Below are positions 16,094 to 24,413 of a stretch of DNA of 37,362 nt, piece by piece. The notes beneath the pieces were generated by a model that searched no databases, was not told the origin of the DNA, and saw nothing but the letters and a program-made list of their open reading frames with translations. Position numbers and translations under genes: made by a program. The DNA lies in the NCBI RefSeq assembly GCF_021602585.1, contig NZ_BQIP01000036.1:1-37362 (forward strand), written 5' to 3'. Every line of letters begins with the position of its first letter. Position 1 is the first letter of the stretch. This DNA is from Pseudomonas faucium (GTDB lineage Bacteria > Pseudomonadota > Gammaproteobacteria > Pseudomonadales > Pseudomonadaceae).

Positions 16094-16687
16094 TCAATCC
16101 TTGGTCTTGGAGGTGGAGGGGTCGTCGTGCAGGTGGCGCGACAGGTACACGCCTTGCGCCACCAGGAAGATCACGGTCATGCCCAGGCTGCCGAACACCT
16201 TGAAGTCGACCCAGAAGGCCTGGAAGGTGAAGGCGACGAACAGGTTGGCCGCGCCGCAGAAGATGAAGAACACGATCCACGCCAGGTTCAGGCGCGTCCA
16301 TACCGCATCGGGCAGGGTCAGGGCGTGGCCCATGATGCGCTTGATCAGCACCCGGTCGCCGATGAAGTGGCTGCCGGCAAAGCCCAGGGCGAACAGCCAG
16401 TTGACCACCGGCGCCTTCCACTTGAGGAAGGTTTCGCTGTGGAAGGTCAGGGTCAGGCCGCCGAACACCAGGCAGGCGACCAGCGTCAGCCACTGGCCCT
16501 TTTCCAGCTTGCGCTGGCGCAGGAACAGCGCGCCGTACACCACCAGCGAGCTGATGATCAGCATCGCCGTGGCGCTGTAGATGCCGCCGAACTCGAAGCT
16601 GTGGCCGGCCACGTCGAGGGGCCGTGGGTCGAGCTTGTAGACGATGAAGAACAGCAGCAGCGGGATGAAATCGATGAATTGTTTCAC
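16094..16687 (-). CDS. yciB: YciB (IspZ) inner-membrane septation protein A
   Basis: A 197-residue polytopic protein that in enterobacteria contributes to cell-envelope and septum integrity. Six hydrophobic helices; family motifs [15 protein letters not shown] (4-18), the [29 protein letters not shown] block and [30 protein letters not shown] start at 16687 is chosen because the conserved KQFIDF start follows it; the longer frame to 16756 adds a basic stretch that overlaps the divergent rnm start. yciI follows one base after the stop. Confidence 0.93.
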   Translation of the reverse strand: MKQFIDFIPLLLFFIVYKLDPRPLDVAGHSFEFGGIYSATAMLIISSLVVYGALFLRQRKLEKGQWLTLVACLVFGGLTLTFHSETFLKWKAPVVNWLFALGFAGSHFIGDRVLIKRIMGHALTLPDAVWTRLNLAWIVFFIFCGAANLFVAFTFQAFWVDFKVFGSLGMTVIFLVAQGVYLSRHLHDDPSTSKTKD

Positions 16688-16754
16688 AATGGCAGCCAGA
16701 ATCGGGATGTGACGGCATAATAACAAACATCGATTCCAGCGAAAGCGCTCCTCC

Positions 16755-17615
16755 ATGAATGTTGATCTGCACTGTCACAGCACGGCCTCCGACGGCGCCC
16801 TGTCGCCCACGGTCCTGGTCGCCCGGGCCCATGAGCACGGGGTGCAGACCTTGGCCCTGACCGACCACGACACCCTCGAAGGCCTGCCAGAGGCGCGCCA
16901 GGCCTGTGCCGAGCGCGGCATGCGCTGGGTCAGCGGGGTGGAGCTGTCGTGCACCTGGGGCGGTGCGACCATCCATGTGCTGGGCTACGACTTCCCGCTC
17001 GACGCCGCGCCGCTGGCCGAGGCCATCGAGGCCTTGCACCGTGGCCGCTGGCTGCGCGCCGAAGAAATCGACAGGCGGCTGGCTGCCAAGGGCATGCCGG
17101 CGACCCTCGAAGGCGCGCGTGCCGTGCAGCAGGAGCTGGGCGACAGCGGCAACGCCCCGGCGCGGCCGCATTTTGCCGAGTACCTGGTGCGTGCCGGGCA
17201 CGTCAAGGACCGCGGCGAAGCCTTTCGCAAGTGGCTGGGGGCGGGCAAGCTCGGCGACGTCAAGCTGCACTGGCCGACCCTTGAAGAAACCGTTGCCACC
17301 TTGCGCCAGTCCAATGCCTGGGTGAGCCTGGCCCATCCCATGCACTACGAACTGACGCGCAGCAAGCGCAGGCGGCTGATTGCCGACTATATTCAGGCAG
17401 GCGGGCAGGCGCTTGAAGTGGTCAACGGGATGATGCCGGCCGAGCAGGTGGGCACCATGTCCATCCTCACCCGTGAGTTCGGCCTGCTGGCAAGCGCTGG
17501 CAGCGATTTCCACGGCCCCGGCACCTGGGGCGAGATCGGTGCCTACCGGCCATTGCCCGAGGACCTGCCACCTCTGTGGCGCCGATTCAGCCATGAACAG
17601 CCTTTGGCGGTATGA
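16755..17615 (+). CDS. rnm: PHP-domain 5'-3' exoribonuclease RNase AM (YciV/TrpH)
   Basis: A 286-residue PHP-family phosphoesterase. In E. coli RNase AM (YciV) trims the 5' ends of rRNAs and removes 2',5' groups, which makes this assignment the likely one. PHP metal motifs are intact: [11 protein letters not shown] (4-14), TDHD (36-39), the SLAHPMHYE segment (about 195) and GSDFHGPG (about 251). Start at ATG 16755; the ribosome site is poor. An AT-rich CATAAT/TAATAA stretch near 16715-16722 could serve both this gene and divergent yciB. First gene of a tight run: yciO begins 13 bases after it, followed by scpA and scpB. Confidence 0.9.
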   Translation: MNVDLHCHSTASDGALSPTVLVARAHEHGVQTLALTDHDTLEGLPEARQACAERGMRWVSGVELSCTWGGATIHVLGYDFPLDAAPLAEAIEALHRGRWLRAEEIDRRLAAKGMPATLEGARAVQQELGDSGNAPARPHFAEYLVRAGHVKDRGEAFRKWLGAGKLGDVKLHWPTLEETVATLRQSNAWVSLAHPMHYELTRSKRRRLIADYIQAGGQALEVVNGMMPAEQVGTMSILTREFGLLASAGSDFHGPGTWGEIGAYRPLPEDLPPLWRRFSHEQPLAV

Positions 17616-17628
17616 ACAGGACGACTAC

Positions 17629-18258
17629 GTGAGCCAATTTTTCCAGATTCATCCGGAGAACCCGCAGCAGCGGCTGATCCGCCAGGCGGTGGAAATCATC
17701 CGCAAGGGCGGTGTGGTGGTGTACCCCACCGACTCGGCCTACGCCCTGGGTTGCCAGATCGGCGACAAGGCGGCCATCGAGCGGGTGCGACGCCTGCGCG
17801 GGCTGGACAAGACCCACAACTTCACCCTGATGTGCTGCGACATGTCGCAGCTGGGCCTGTATGCCAAGGTCGACACCGGCATCTTCCGCCTGCTCAAGGC
17901 CCATGTGCCCGGCCCATACACCTTCATTCTCAACGGCACCCGCGAGGTGCCGCGCCTGTTGCTGCACGAAAAGCGCCGCACCATCGGCCTGCGTGTGCCG
18001 GACCACGCCATCACCCTGGCGCTGCTGGCCGAGCTTGGCGAGCCGCTGATGAGCGTGAGCCTGATCCTGCCGAGTGACAACGAACCGATGACCGACCCCT
18101 ACGAGATTCGCGAGCGCCTGGAGCACCATGTGGACCTGGTCATCGACGGTGGCTTCGGCGACCTCAAGGCCTCCACCATCATCGACCTGTCCGGCGACGA
18201 GCCCGAGCTGATCCGTGAGGGTTGCGGCGACCCCACGCCCTTCCTGGTCAACGCGTGA
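17629..18258 (+). CDS. yciO: YciO, Sua5/YrdC/YciO-family protein
   Basis: A 209-residue member of the Sua5/YrdC fold, the YciO branch; related to threonylcarbamoyl-AMP synthase but its own role is unclear. Conserved features: GGVVVYPTDSAYALGCQIGDKAAIERVRRLRG (about 26-58), the KTHNFTLMC region, PGPYTFILNGTREVPR and the C-terminal VDLVIDGG. Most likely start is the GTG at 17629, 13 bases after rnm ends, with CAGGA in between; an ATG at 17593 lies inside the rnm end and adds 12 residues. Its last four bases (GTGA) overlap the GTG start proposed for scpA. Confidence 0.9.
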   Translation: MSQFFQIHPENPQQRLIRQAVEIIRKGGVVVYPTDSAYALGCQIGDKAAIERVRRLRGLDKTHNFTLMCCDMSQLGLYAKVDTGIFRLLKAHVPGPYTFILNGTREVPRLLLHEKRRTIGLRVPDHAITLALLAELGEPLMSVSLILPSDNEPMTDPYEIRERLEHHVDLVIDGGFGDLKASTIIDLSGDEPELIREGCGDPTPFLVNA

Positions 18259-19109
18259 ACCAGGTGGCAGCGCCCGAGGCGCCGGCCGAGCAGGTCGAAG
18301 CGCCGCAGCAGTTGCAGTTGGCGCTGGTCTACGGCGAAGCGCTGACCGAAATGCCGGTGGACCTGTACATCCCGCCGGATGCCCTGGAAGTCATCCTTGA
18401 AGCGTTCGAAGGCCCGCTGGACCTGCTGCTGTACCTGATCCGCAAGCAGAACATCGACATCCTCGACATCCCCGTGGCGGAAATCACCCGCCAGTACATG
18501 GGCTACGTCGAGCTGATGAAGAGCGTGCGCCTGGAGTTGGCCGCCGAATACCTGGTGATGGCCGCGATGCTGGCCGAAATCAAGTCACGCATGCTGCTGC
18601 CGCGCTCGGCCGAGGTCGAGGAGGAGGAGGGCGACCCGCGCGCCGAGCTGATCCGCCGGCTGCAGGAATACGAGCGGTTCAAGGCGGCCGCCGAGGGCAT
18701 CGACGAGCTGCCGCGGGTTGGCCGGGATGTCGTCGTGCCGCGCCTGGAGGCGCCCCAGGCCAAGGTGCGCAAGCTGCTGCCGCAGGTCAGCCTGGAGGAA
18801 TTGCTGGTGTCCATGGCCGAGGTCATGCGCCGCAACGACCTGTTCGAAAGCCACCAGATCACCCGCGAGACCCTGTCGACCCGCGAGCGCATGGGCGATG
18901 TGCTGGAGCGCCTGAAAGGCGGCGCTTTCGTGCCCTTCGTCGAGCTGTTCGGCGCCGAGGAAGGCAAGCTGGGCGTGGTGGTGACCTTCATGGCGATTCT
19001 CGAGCTGGTCAAGGAGTCGCTGATCGAACTGGTGCAGAATGAGCCTTTTGCGCCGATCCATGTGCGGCTGCGCGCCGAGTCTGTCGAAGAAACCGATGAA
19101 CCTGAATGA
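18255..19109 (+). CDS. scpA: segregation and condensation protein A (kleisin)
   Basis: A 284-residue kleisin that bridges the SMC heads and, with ScpB, forms the condensin for chromosome segregation. Seen: VILEAFEGPLDLLLYLIRKQNIDILDIPVAEITRQYM (N-terminal helices, about 44-80), the ELAAEYLVMAAMLAEIKSRMLLPR block (about 96-119), then an acidic linker and a C-terminal winged helix with FMAILELVKESLIELVQNEPFAPIHV. The start is uncertain: GTG 18255 overlaps the yciO stop (GTGA) without a clear ribosome site; the ATG at 18352 would remove a variable, Gln/Ala-rich N-terminus of 32 residues. The end overlaps scpB by 14 bases, so the two are translationally coupled. Confidence 0.92.
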   Translation: MNQVAAPEAPAEQVEAPQQLQLALVYGEALTEMPVDLYIPPDALEVILEAFEGPLDLLLYLIRKQNIDILDIPVAEITRQYMGYVELMKSVRLELAAEYLVMAAMLAEIKSRMLLPRSAEVEEEEGDPRAELIRRLQEYERFKAAAEGIDELPRVGRDVVVPRLEAPQAKVRKLLPQVSLEELLVSMAEVMRRNDLFESHQITRETLSTRERMGDVLERLKGGAFVPFVELFGAEEGKLGVVVTFMAILELVKESLIELVQNEPFAPIHVRLRAESVEETDEPE

Positions 19110-19842
19110 CCCCCGCGACCTGGCGTCGCTGATCGAGGCGTTTCTGCTCGCCTCGGGCAAACCGCAGTCCCTGGAGCGCCTGTACGAGCTGCTCGAAGAG
19201 GCCGAGCGCCCTGAGCCGAAGGTGTTCAAGAAGGCCCTGGAAGTGCTGGGCAAGTCCTGCGCGGGCCGTGCCTTCGAGCTAAAGGAAGTGGCCAGCGGCT
19301 ACCGCCTGCAGATTCGCGAAGACTACGCCCCCTGGGTGGGCCGCCTGTGGGAGGAGCGCCCGCAGCGTTATTCCCGTGCGCTGCTGGAGACCATGGCCTT
19401 GATCGCCTACCGCCAGCCGATCACCCGCGGCGAGATCGAGGATGTGCGCGGGGTGGCGGTCAACAGCAACATCATCAAGACCCTGATCGAGCGCGAGTGG
19501 ATCCGCGTGGTCGGCTACCGCGAGGTGCCGGGCCGGCCGGCGATGTTCGCCACCACCAAGGCGTTTCTCGACCACTTCAACCTCAAGAGCCTGGACGAAC
19601 TGCCGGCCCTGGCCGAACTGCGGGAGATGGAACCGGCGCCGTTGCTCGACCCCGATGATGCCCCGGTGCCGGCGCACCTGCAGGCGTTGGCCGATGCCAG
19701 CCTGGCGGATGAGGAGGAGGTTGGCGAGCCGAAGGAGGAGACCAGCTTCCGCAGTTTGCTGGTGGAACTGGACGCCATGGAAGAGGGGCTGAAGACTGAC
19801 TTCGATGATTTGCGCGAAGATGAGCCCAATCCCCAGCCTTGA
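19096..19842 (+). CDS. scpB: segregation and condensation protein B
   Basis: A 248-residue protein of tandem winged helices that dimerises and binds the central part of ScpA. Visible: DLASLIEAFLLASGKPQSLERL (about 8-29), the ETMALIAYRQPITRGEIEDVRGVAVNSNIIKTLIEREWI core (about 98-136) and the GRPAMFATTKAFLDHFNL motif (about 146-163). An acidic tail of about 70 residues follows. Start ATG 19096, inside the scpA end. It is followed by an inverted REP pair that may cap the rnm-yciO-scpAB message before rluB. Confidence 0.94.
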   Translation: MNLNDPRDLASLIEAFLLASGKPQSLERLYELLEEAERPEPKVFKKALEVLGKSCAGRAFELKEVASGYRLQIREDYAPWVGRLWEERPQRYSRALLETMALIAYRQPITRGEIEDVRGVAVNSNIIKTLIEREWIRVVGYREVPGRPAMFATTKAFLDHFNLKSLDELPALAELREMEPAPLLDPDDAPVPAHLQALADASLADEEEVGEPKEETSFRSLLVELDAMEEGLKTDFDDLREDEPNPQP

Positions 19843-19848
19843 ATTTGC

Positions 19849-19949
19849 ACTGGCGCTATCGCCGGCAAGCCGGCTCCCACAGGTAAAGCACAGGGTTCGC
19901 CAGCTGTGATCACCCCTGTGGGAGCCGGCTTGCCGGCGATAGCGCCAGT
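19849..19949. repeat. perfect 35-bp inverted REP pair
   Basis: Arms 19849-19883 and 19915-19949 are exact reverse complements over 35 bases with a 31-base spacer. Each arm holds a REP core plus flanking bases (ACTGGCGCTATC and its complement), so the flanks have stayed matched as well. Located just after scpB, before rluB. Confidence 0.88.
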
Positions 19950-20030
19950 ACAGGCAACCGCAACCACCGGGCAGAAATAACCGCCACCCCCCACGAAACC
20001 CACTACCCTGCAGTGCGTTCCCTCACCGAA

Positions 20031-20047
20031 CCGCGTATGATGCGCGG
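20031..20047 (+). promoter_or_regulatory. candidate rluB -10 box inside a GC palindrome
   Basis: CCGCG-TATGATG-CGCGG: TATGAT (20036-20041) enclosed by inverted 5-base arms, 61 bases before the rluB ribosome site. The -35 is weak (TGCGTT, 16 bases upstream). Resembles the palindromic -10 boxes near recQ and plpD. Confidence 0.4.
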
Positions 20048-20108
20048 CCTTTTGGCGCATCCGTCGCCAGAAACCCGATTTTTCATTCCTACACCGGGAG
20101 GTGCCCAG

Positions 20109-21176
20109 ATGAGTGAGCAAGACCTGCAAAATACCGAAATCACCCCGCCAGCCGGCGAAAAGCTGCAGAAAGTGCTGGCGCGCATCGGCGTGGGCTCGCG
20201 CCGTGACGTCGAAGCCTGGATCAGCCAGGGCCGCATCAAGGTCAACGGCGTCGCGGCCACCCTCGGCCAGCGCGTCGACCTGCATGACGCCATCGCCGTC
20301 GACGGCAAGCTGATCAAGCGCGAGGAGGCCGCCGAGGCCACCCGCCGGGTGATCATGTACAACAAGCCCGATGGCGAGATCTGCACCCGTGACGACCCGG
20401 AAGGCCGCCCGACCGTGTTCGATCGCCTGCCGCGCCCGAAAGAGGGCCGCTGGATCAACATCGGCCGCCTCGACATCAACACCACCGGCCTGCTGCTGTT
20501 CACCACCGACGGTGAACTGGCCAACCGCCTGATGCACCCTTCCTACGAGATGGACCGCGAGTACGCGGTGCGTGTGCGTGGCGAGGTCGATGACGAGATG
20601 ATCGAACGCCTGAAGGCGGGCGTGATGCTCGAAGACGGCCCGGCCAAGTTCACCGACATCCAGAAGGCGCCTGGTGGCGAAGGGTTCAACCACTGGTACC
20701 ACTGCGTGGTGATGGAAGGCCGTAACCGCGAAGTGCGTCGCCTGTGGGAATCCCAGGGCCTGGTGGTCAGCCGCCTGAAGCGCGTGCGCTTTGGCCCGGT
20801 GTTCCTCAACTCCGACCTGCCGATGGGCCGCTGGCGCGAAATGAGCCAGGGCGAAATCGACATCCTCGCCGCCGAAGTGGGCCTGCAGCCAGTGGCGCTG
20901 CCTGCCATGAACCTCAAGGCCAAGGACAAGATGGAGCGCCTGCAGCGCAAGTCGAGCCGGCCAATGGGCCGTGGCGAGCGCGTGCGCAACCTGCGCCCGG
21001 CGCACGAGGGCGCTGCTGCCGCTGCCGAGCGCCCGGCACGCCAGCCGCGTGAAGAAGCGCCGCGCAAGAGCCGTGGCAGCGCCGTGGCCGAGCGCCCGAG
21101 CGACATGCGCAAGCGCCCATCCAAGCCTGAGGGTGACAAGCCAGCCGGCCGCGGTCGCGGCAAGCCGCGTGGCTGA
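20109..21176 (+). CDS. rluB: 23S rRNA pseudouridine synthase RluB
   Basis: A 355-residue RsuA/RluB-family enzyme that isomerises U2605-type uridine of 23S rRNA. An S4 RNA-binding domain (about 18-66) precedes the catalytic domain with GRLDINTTGLLLFTTDGE (119-136; catalytic Asp122). Beyond the core (about residue 265) is a long Arg/Lys/Ala/Pro-rich tail of about 90 residues, common in pseudomonads and probably disordered and RNA-binding. ATG 20109 has GGGAGGTG about six bases upstream; the frame opens 32 codons earlier without such a site. A strong terminator follows. Confidence 0.94.
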   Translation: MSEQDLQNTEITPPAGEKLQKVLARIGVGSRRDVEAWISQGRIKVNGVAATLGQRVDLHDAIAVDGKLIKREEAAEATRRVIMYNKPDGEICTRDDPEGRPTVFDRLPRPKEGRWINIGRLDINTTGLLLFTTDGELANRLMHPSYEMDREYAVRVRGEVDDEMIERLKAGVMLEDGPAKFTDIQKAPGGEGFNHWYHCVVMEGRNREVRRLWESQGLVVSRLKRVRFGPVFLNSDLPMGRWREMSQGEIDILAAEVGLQPVALPAMNLKAKDKMERLQRKSSRPMGRGERVRNLRPAHEGAAAAAERPARQPREEAPRKSRGSAVAERPSDMRKRPSKPEGDKPAGRGRGKPRG

Positions 21177-21194
21177 TCGGCTCTGGCAGTGATG

Positions 21195-21222
21195 AAAAGC
21201 CAGCCTTCGGGCTGGCTTTTTT
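21195..21222 (+). terminator. rluB intrinsic terminator
   Basis: An 11-base stem AAAAGCCAGCC (21195-21205) with GGCTGGCTTTT (21210-21220), a stable TTCG loop and a continuing T-run to 21222, 18 bases after the rluB stop. Confidence 0.9.
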
Positions 21223-21231
21223 GTGCCTGCC

Positions 21232-21257
21232 TGTGTGGGAGCCGGCTTGCCGGCGAT
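21232..21257 (+). repeat. single REP element
   Basis: One REP core (GTGGGAGCCGGCTTGCCGGC) just after the rluB terminator, at the start of the long aroP leader. Confidence 0.85.
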
Positions 21258-21328
21258 TGCCCGCAACGCGACCCAAGATATTGAAGAAAAAAGAATTTTC
21301 TGACGACTGGCAAGTTTTCAAACCGCCC

Positions 21329-21346
21329 TGTAAAGAAAATTGTACG
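21329..21346 (+). promoter_or_regulatory. candidate PhhR/TyrR box upstream of aroP
   Basis: TGTAAA-GAAAAT-TGTACG: the left half equals the TyrR-family consensus TGTAAA-N6-TTTACA, the right half matches four of six. Its pattern TGTAAA-N6-(T/G)(G/T)TACG resembles the box in the phhA-phhR gap read on the minus strand (TGTAAA-N6-GTTACG). It is about 480 bases before the aroP start. Confidence 0.45.
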
Positions 21347-21536
21347 AATTCGCCAGATTTTTCTGGCCAGGCTGATTTTGTGTAAACAGAACTTGCCGCG
21401 CCCGCCCTCGGCGGGTGCCGTCCAGAGCCTGCCCCCTCTTGCCCAAACCCCCGTCCCCAGGCTGTTATAGCCACTATTGCCGTGTGCAAAAGCCCGTCCA
21501 CAGAGCCGGGCAGACAGAACAACAAATGGAGGCGCC

Positions 21537-21707
21537 ATGTACGCCGATCACTCCGCCTTTCCAGGCTCCCACCACAGGATCGCTGCGTTTTTCCCCTGGG
21601 AATTGACGCAACGCGTTGACGCCTGCGCGCTCGCAGGGGTATACAGTGCGCCGCGTTTTACCTGTGACCCTTTTGCGTACCGCGCACTCTTGCTCACCCC
21701 CGGTTGA
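21537..21707 (+). CDS. possible 56-residue leader ORF rich in aromatic residues
   Basis: A short frame with GGAGG five bases before its ATG, encoding 56 residues with nine aromatics, including the run FFPW (residues 18-21) and scattered Tyr/Phe. It sits 120 bases ahead of an aromatic amino acid permease, which invites the idea of a leader peptide, but a good promoter lies inside it and no antiterminator/terminator pair is obvious after it. It may equally be chance. Confidence 0.25.
   Translation: MYADHSAFPGSHHRIAAFFPWELTQRVDACALAGVYSAPRFTCDPFAYRALLLTPG
21616..21645 (+). promoter_or_regulatory. candidate sigma-70 promoter of aroP
   Basis: TTGACG (21616-21621) and TATACA (21640-21645) separated by 18 bases. 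A start near 21652 gives a leader of about 175 bases. The palindrome CAACGCGTTG (21609-21618) overlaps the -35, a possible repressor site. Confidence 0.55.
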
Positions 21708-21827
21708 TCCGCCCAGGCGGCGCCGCTGGCAAGAAACCCAAGGTAACCACCTTGCCCATTCCGCTGCGCCACGAGCGCGGTGGGTCCGATTCCGTCACAG
21801 ATAAAAACAATGCAGGTGACTTCGTTC

Positions 21828-23246
21828 ATGAGTGGACAAAACATGCATTCAGGCGAGCTCAAGCGGGGCCTGAAGAACCGCCACATCCAGTTGATCGCCT
21901 TGGGTGGTGCGATTGGTACCGGCCTGTTCCTCGGCTCGGCAGGCGTGATGAAATCCGCCGGCCCGTCGATGATCCTTGGCTACGCCATCTGCGGCTTCAT
22001 CGCCTTCATGATCATGCGCCAGCTCGGCGAGATGATCGTCGAAGAGCCGGTGGCCGGCTCGTTCAGCCACTTTGCCCACAAGTACTGGGGCGGTTTCGCC
22101 GGCTTCCTGTCGGGCTGGAACTGCTGGGTGCTGTACATCCTGGTGGGCATGTCGGAGCTTTCGGCGGTCGGCAAGTACGTCCATTACTGGTGGCCGGAGA
22201 TCCCGACCTGGGTCACCGCGGCAGGCTTCTTCCTGCTGATCAACGCCATCAACCTGATGAACGTGAAGTTCTTCGGTGAGGCCGAGTTCTGGTTCGCCAT
22301 CATCAAGGTTGCCGCCATCGTCGGCATGATCGGCCTGGGTGCCTACCTGCTGACCAGCGGCAGCGGCGGCCCGGAAGCCTCGATCACCAACCTGTGGGCC
22401 CACGGCGGCTTCTTCCCGCATGGCGTCAGCGGCCTGGTGATGGCCTTGGCCTTCATCATGTTCTCCTTCGGTGGCCTGGAAATGCTCGGCTTCACCGCCG
22501 CCGAGGCCGACAAGCCGAAGACCGTGATCCCCAAGGCGATCAACCAGGTCATCTACCGCATCCTGATCTTCTATGTCGGCGCCCTGGTGGTGCTGCTGTC
22601 GCTGACCCCATGGGACAGCCTGGTCGCCAGCATCGACGCCTCCGGCGGCAGCTATGGCAGCAGCCCGTTCGTCCAGGTGTTCTCGCTGCTGGGCAGCGAC
22701 GTGGCGGCCAACCTGCTGAACTTCGTGGTACTGACCGCGGCGCTGTCGGTGTACAACAGCGGCACCTACTGCAATGCGCGCATGCTGCTGGGCATGGCCG
22801 AGCAGGGTGATGCCCCGGCGGCGCTGGCCAAGGTCGACAAGCGCGGTGTGCCGGTGCGTTCGATCCTGGTGTCGGCGGCGGTGACCCTGATCGCCGTGCT
22901 GCTCAACTACCTGATGCCGCAGAATGCGCTGGAGCTGCTGATGTCGCTGGTGGTCGCCACCCTGGTGATCAACTGGGCGATGATCAGCTACTCGCACCTC
23001 AAGTTCCGCCAGCACCTCGACCGCACCGGCCAGAAGCCGCTGTTCAAGGCGCTGTGGTACCCGTATGGCAACTACCTGGTGTTGGCCTTCGTGGTGCTGA
23101 TCCTGGGCATCATGCTGATGATTCCGGGTATCCAGGTGTCGGTGTATGCGATTCCGGTGTGGCTGCTGGCCATGCTGCTGGCCTACATGCTCAAGAGCAA
23201 GCGCCAGTCGCAGGGCAATGGAGCTGCCGGTAGCGTGGCCAAGTAA
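21828..23246 (+). CDS. aroP: AroP-type aromatic amino acid permease
   Basis: A 472-residue amino acid-polyamine-organocation transporter with 12 hydrophobic helices. The first helix has the substrate-binding signature ALGGAIGTGLFLGSAG (about 20-35); FSHFAHKYWGGFAGFLSGWNCWVLYI and FGGLEMLGFTAAEADKPKTVIPKAI are typical of the AroP/GABP/proline branch. Aromatic amino acids are the likely cargo because of similarity and because phhAB/phhR lie a few genes away; other substrates (GABA, proline) cannot be ruled out by motif alone. Start ATG 21828 is chosen for AGGTGA ten bases upstream; ATGs at 21810 and 21843 are alternatives. Confidence 0.85.
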   Translation: MSGQNMHSGELKRGLKNRHIQLIALGGAIGTGLFLGSAGVMKSAGPSMILGYAICGFIAFMIMRQLGEMIVEEPVAGSFSHFAHKYWGGFAGFLSGWNCWVLYILVGMSELSAVGKYVHYWWPEIPTWVTAAGFFLLINAINLMNVKFFGEAEFWFAIIKVAAIVGMIGLGAYLLTSGSGGPEASITNLWAHGGFFPHGVSGLVMALAFIMFSFGGLEMLGFTAAEADKPKTVIPKAINQVIYRILIFYVGALVVLLSLTPWDSLVASIDASGGSYGSSPFVQVFSLLGSDVAANLLNFVVLTAALSVYNSGTYCNARMLLGMAEQGDAPAALAKVDKRGVPVRSILVSAAVTLIAVLLNYLMPQNALELLMSLVVATLVINWAMISYSHLKFRQHLDRTGQKPLFKALWYPYGNYLVLAFVVLILGIMLMIPGIQVSVYAIPVWLLAMLLAYMLKSKRQSQGNGAAGSVAK

Positions 23247-23265
23247 GGGCTGCGCAGGGTAATTG

Positions 23266-23301
23266 AAAACCCGATGTCAGGAGACTGGCATCGGGTTTTT
23301 T
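23266..23301 (+). terminator. aroP intrinsic terminator
   Basis: A 15-base stem (23266-23280 with 23285-23299, one G-T wobble) closed by a GAGA (GNRA) loop and ending in a T-run to 23301, 20 bases after the aroP stop. Confidence 0.92.
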
Positions 23302-23328
23302 GTTGCCTGCACAGTTACAGCGCAGCCC

Positions 23329-23357
23329 CTGTGGGAGCCGGCTTGCCGGCGATAAGG
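23329..23357 (+). repeat. single REP element
   Basis: One REP core between the aroP terminator and the convergent LysR gene. Confidence 0.85.
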
Positions 23358-23376
23358 CCGGTACAGGCAAAAACTG

Positions 23377-24261
23377 TCAGATCTGTTCCAGCAACCAGCT
23401 GCGAAACGCCCGCAGCGAAGGCAGCGCCTCGTTCCTCGGCGGATAGATCAGGTAATAACTGCGCTGGCTGGCGAACGCCGCCCCGGGGCTGAACAGCTCG
23501 CCCTTGGCCAGCTCTTCCTCCACCAGGATGCGCGGCACCAGCCCGATGCCGATGCCGGCGCGCACCGCCTGGATCAGGTGCGAGGTGAGCTCGAAGCTCG
23601 GCCCCAGGCGCATCGAGCGGTGCGCCAGGCCATGGTGCGAGAACCATTCGCCCCAGGCATGGGGGTTGTTGGCAACGTTGAGCAGCACCTCTTCACTGAT
23701 CCGTGCCGGCGCCCAGCCATGGGCGTCGAGGCTGGCCTGGGGCGGCAGGATCACCACCAGTTCCTCGGCATGCAGGCGATGGCAGATCAACCCTGGCAGG
23801 TCATGGCTGGCCACGCCGATGGCGGCGTCGATCTCGCTGGTGTCGAAGTTGATGGCTTCGATGCGTGAATGAATGTGCACCAGCATCCCTGGGTGGGCAC
23901 TGTAGAACGCGTGCAGGCGCGGCAGTAGCCACTTGGAGCCGAAGGTGGGCAAGGTGGCCAGGCGCAGGGTGCCGACGCCGGACTGGTAGGCCAGGGCCTG
24001 CAGCGTGGCGCTGCGGATGCGCCCCAGGGCTTCGCTGAGCTCGCGCTGGTACAGCCGGCCGACATCGGTCAACTGCACCTGGCGGCCTTCGCGGCGGAAC
24101 AGGGTCAGGCCCAGTTGCTGCTCCAGCGCCTGCACCTGGCGGCTGACCGCGCTCTGGGTCAGCGACAGTTCCGCGGCGGCGCGGGTATAGCTTTCATGCC
24201 GGGCGGCGGCCTCGAAAGCCAGCAGCAACGACATGGACGGGGTCAGGTGGCGGTAATTCAT
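23377..24261 (-). CDS. LysR-family transcriptional regulator (GcvA-like)
   Basis: A 294-residue LysR regulator. The N-terminal winged helix (about 5-65) reads LLAFEAAARHESYTRAAAELSLTQSAVSRQVQALEQQLGLTLFRR; the effector domain follows from about 90 (GTLRLATLPTFGSKWLLPRLHAF). The wording of both parts resembles the GcvA branch. It is divergent from ydiJ with a 152-base gap and convergent with aroP; LysR proteins usually control the divergent neighbour, so ydiJ is the first candidate target. Ligand unknown. The ATG at 24261 gives the standard N-terminus. Confidence 0.92.
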   Translation of the reverse strand: MNYRHLTPSMSLLLAFEAAARHESYTRAAAELSLTQSAVSRQVQALEQQLGLTLFRREGRQVQLTDVGRLYQRELSEALGRIRSATLQALAYQSGVGTLRLATLPTFGSKWLLPRLHAFYSAHPGMLVHIHSRIEAINFDTSEIDAAIGVASHDLPGLICHRLHAEELVVILPPQASLDAHGWAPARISEEVLLNVANNPHAWGEWFSHHGLAHRSMRLGPSFELTSHLIQAVRAGIGIGLVPRILVEEELAKGELFSPGAAFASQRSYYLIYPPRNEALPSLRAFRSWLLEQI

Positions 24262-24413
24262 TCACAAAAGTCATCGATAGCGGCAGGATTATCCGTTTGC
24301 CCCTGGCGCGAAACTACAGGAACATTGGCCTATACGTCATCCGTGCCTGCATCGACATATGCCGGAATGACAGGATTCCCGTGAATTAGCCCATATCAAG
24401 AGGCCATCCTTCG

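Larger units (their letters stand above)
21258..21827 (+). other. 570-base leader region of the aromatic permease gene
   Basis: No convincing long gene. In order it holds a TyrR/PhhR-like box (21329-21346), a 6-base hairpin GCCAGA-TTTT-TCTGGC (21352-21367), a second TGTAAA (21381-21386), a short ORF with a strong ribosome site (21537-21707), a palindrome CAACGCGTTG (21609-21618) that touches a -35 box, and a sigma-70-type promoter (21616-21645). The base composition is less extreme than in the flanking genes (an AT-rich part at 21290-21390). Confidence 0.6.

Noticed and set aside
15912-17594. A 560-codon minus-strand frame over yciI, yciB and rnm
   Set aside because: It crosses three genuine genes in another frame and has no family motif.
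19515-21266. A 583-codon minus-strand frame over scpB and rluB
   Set aside because: Shadow of GC-rich genes; it runs through the REP pair.
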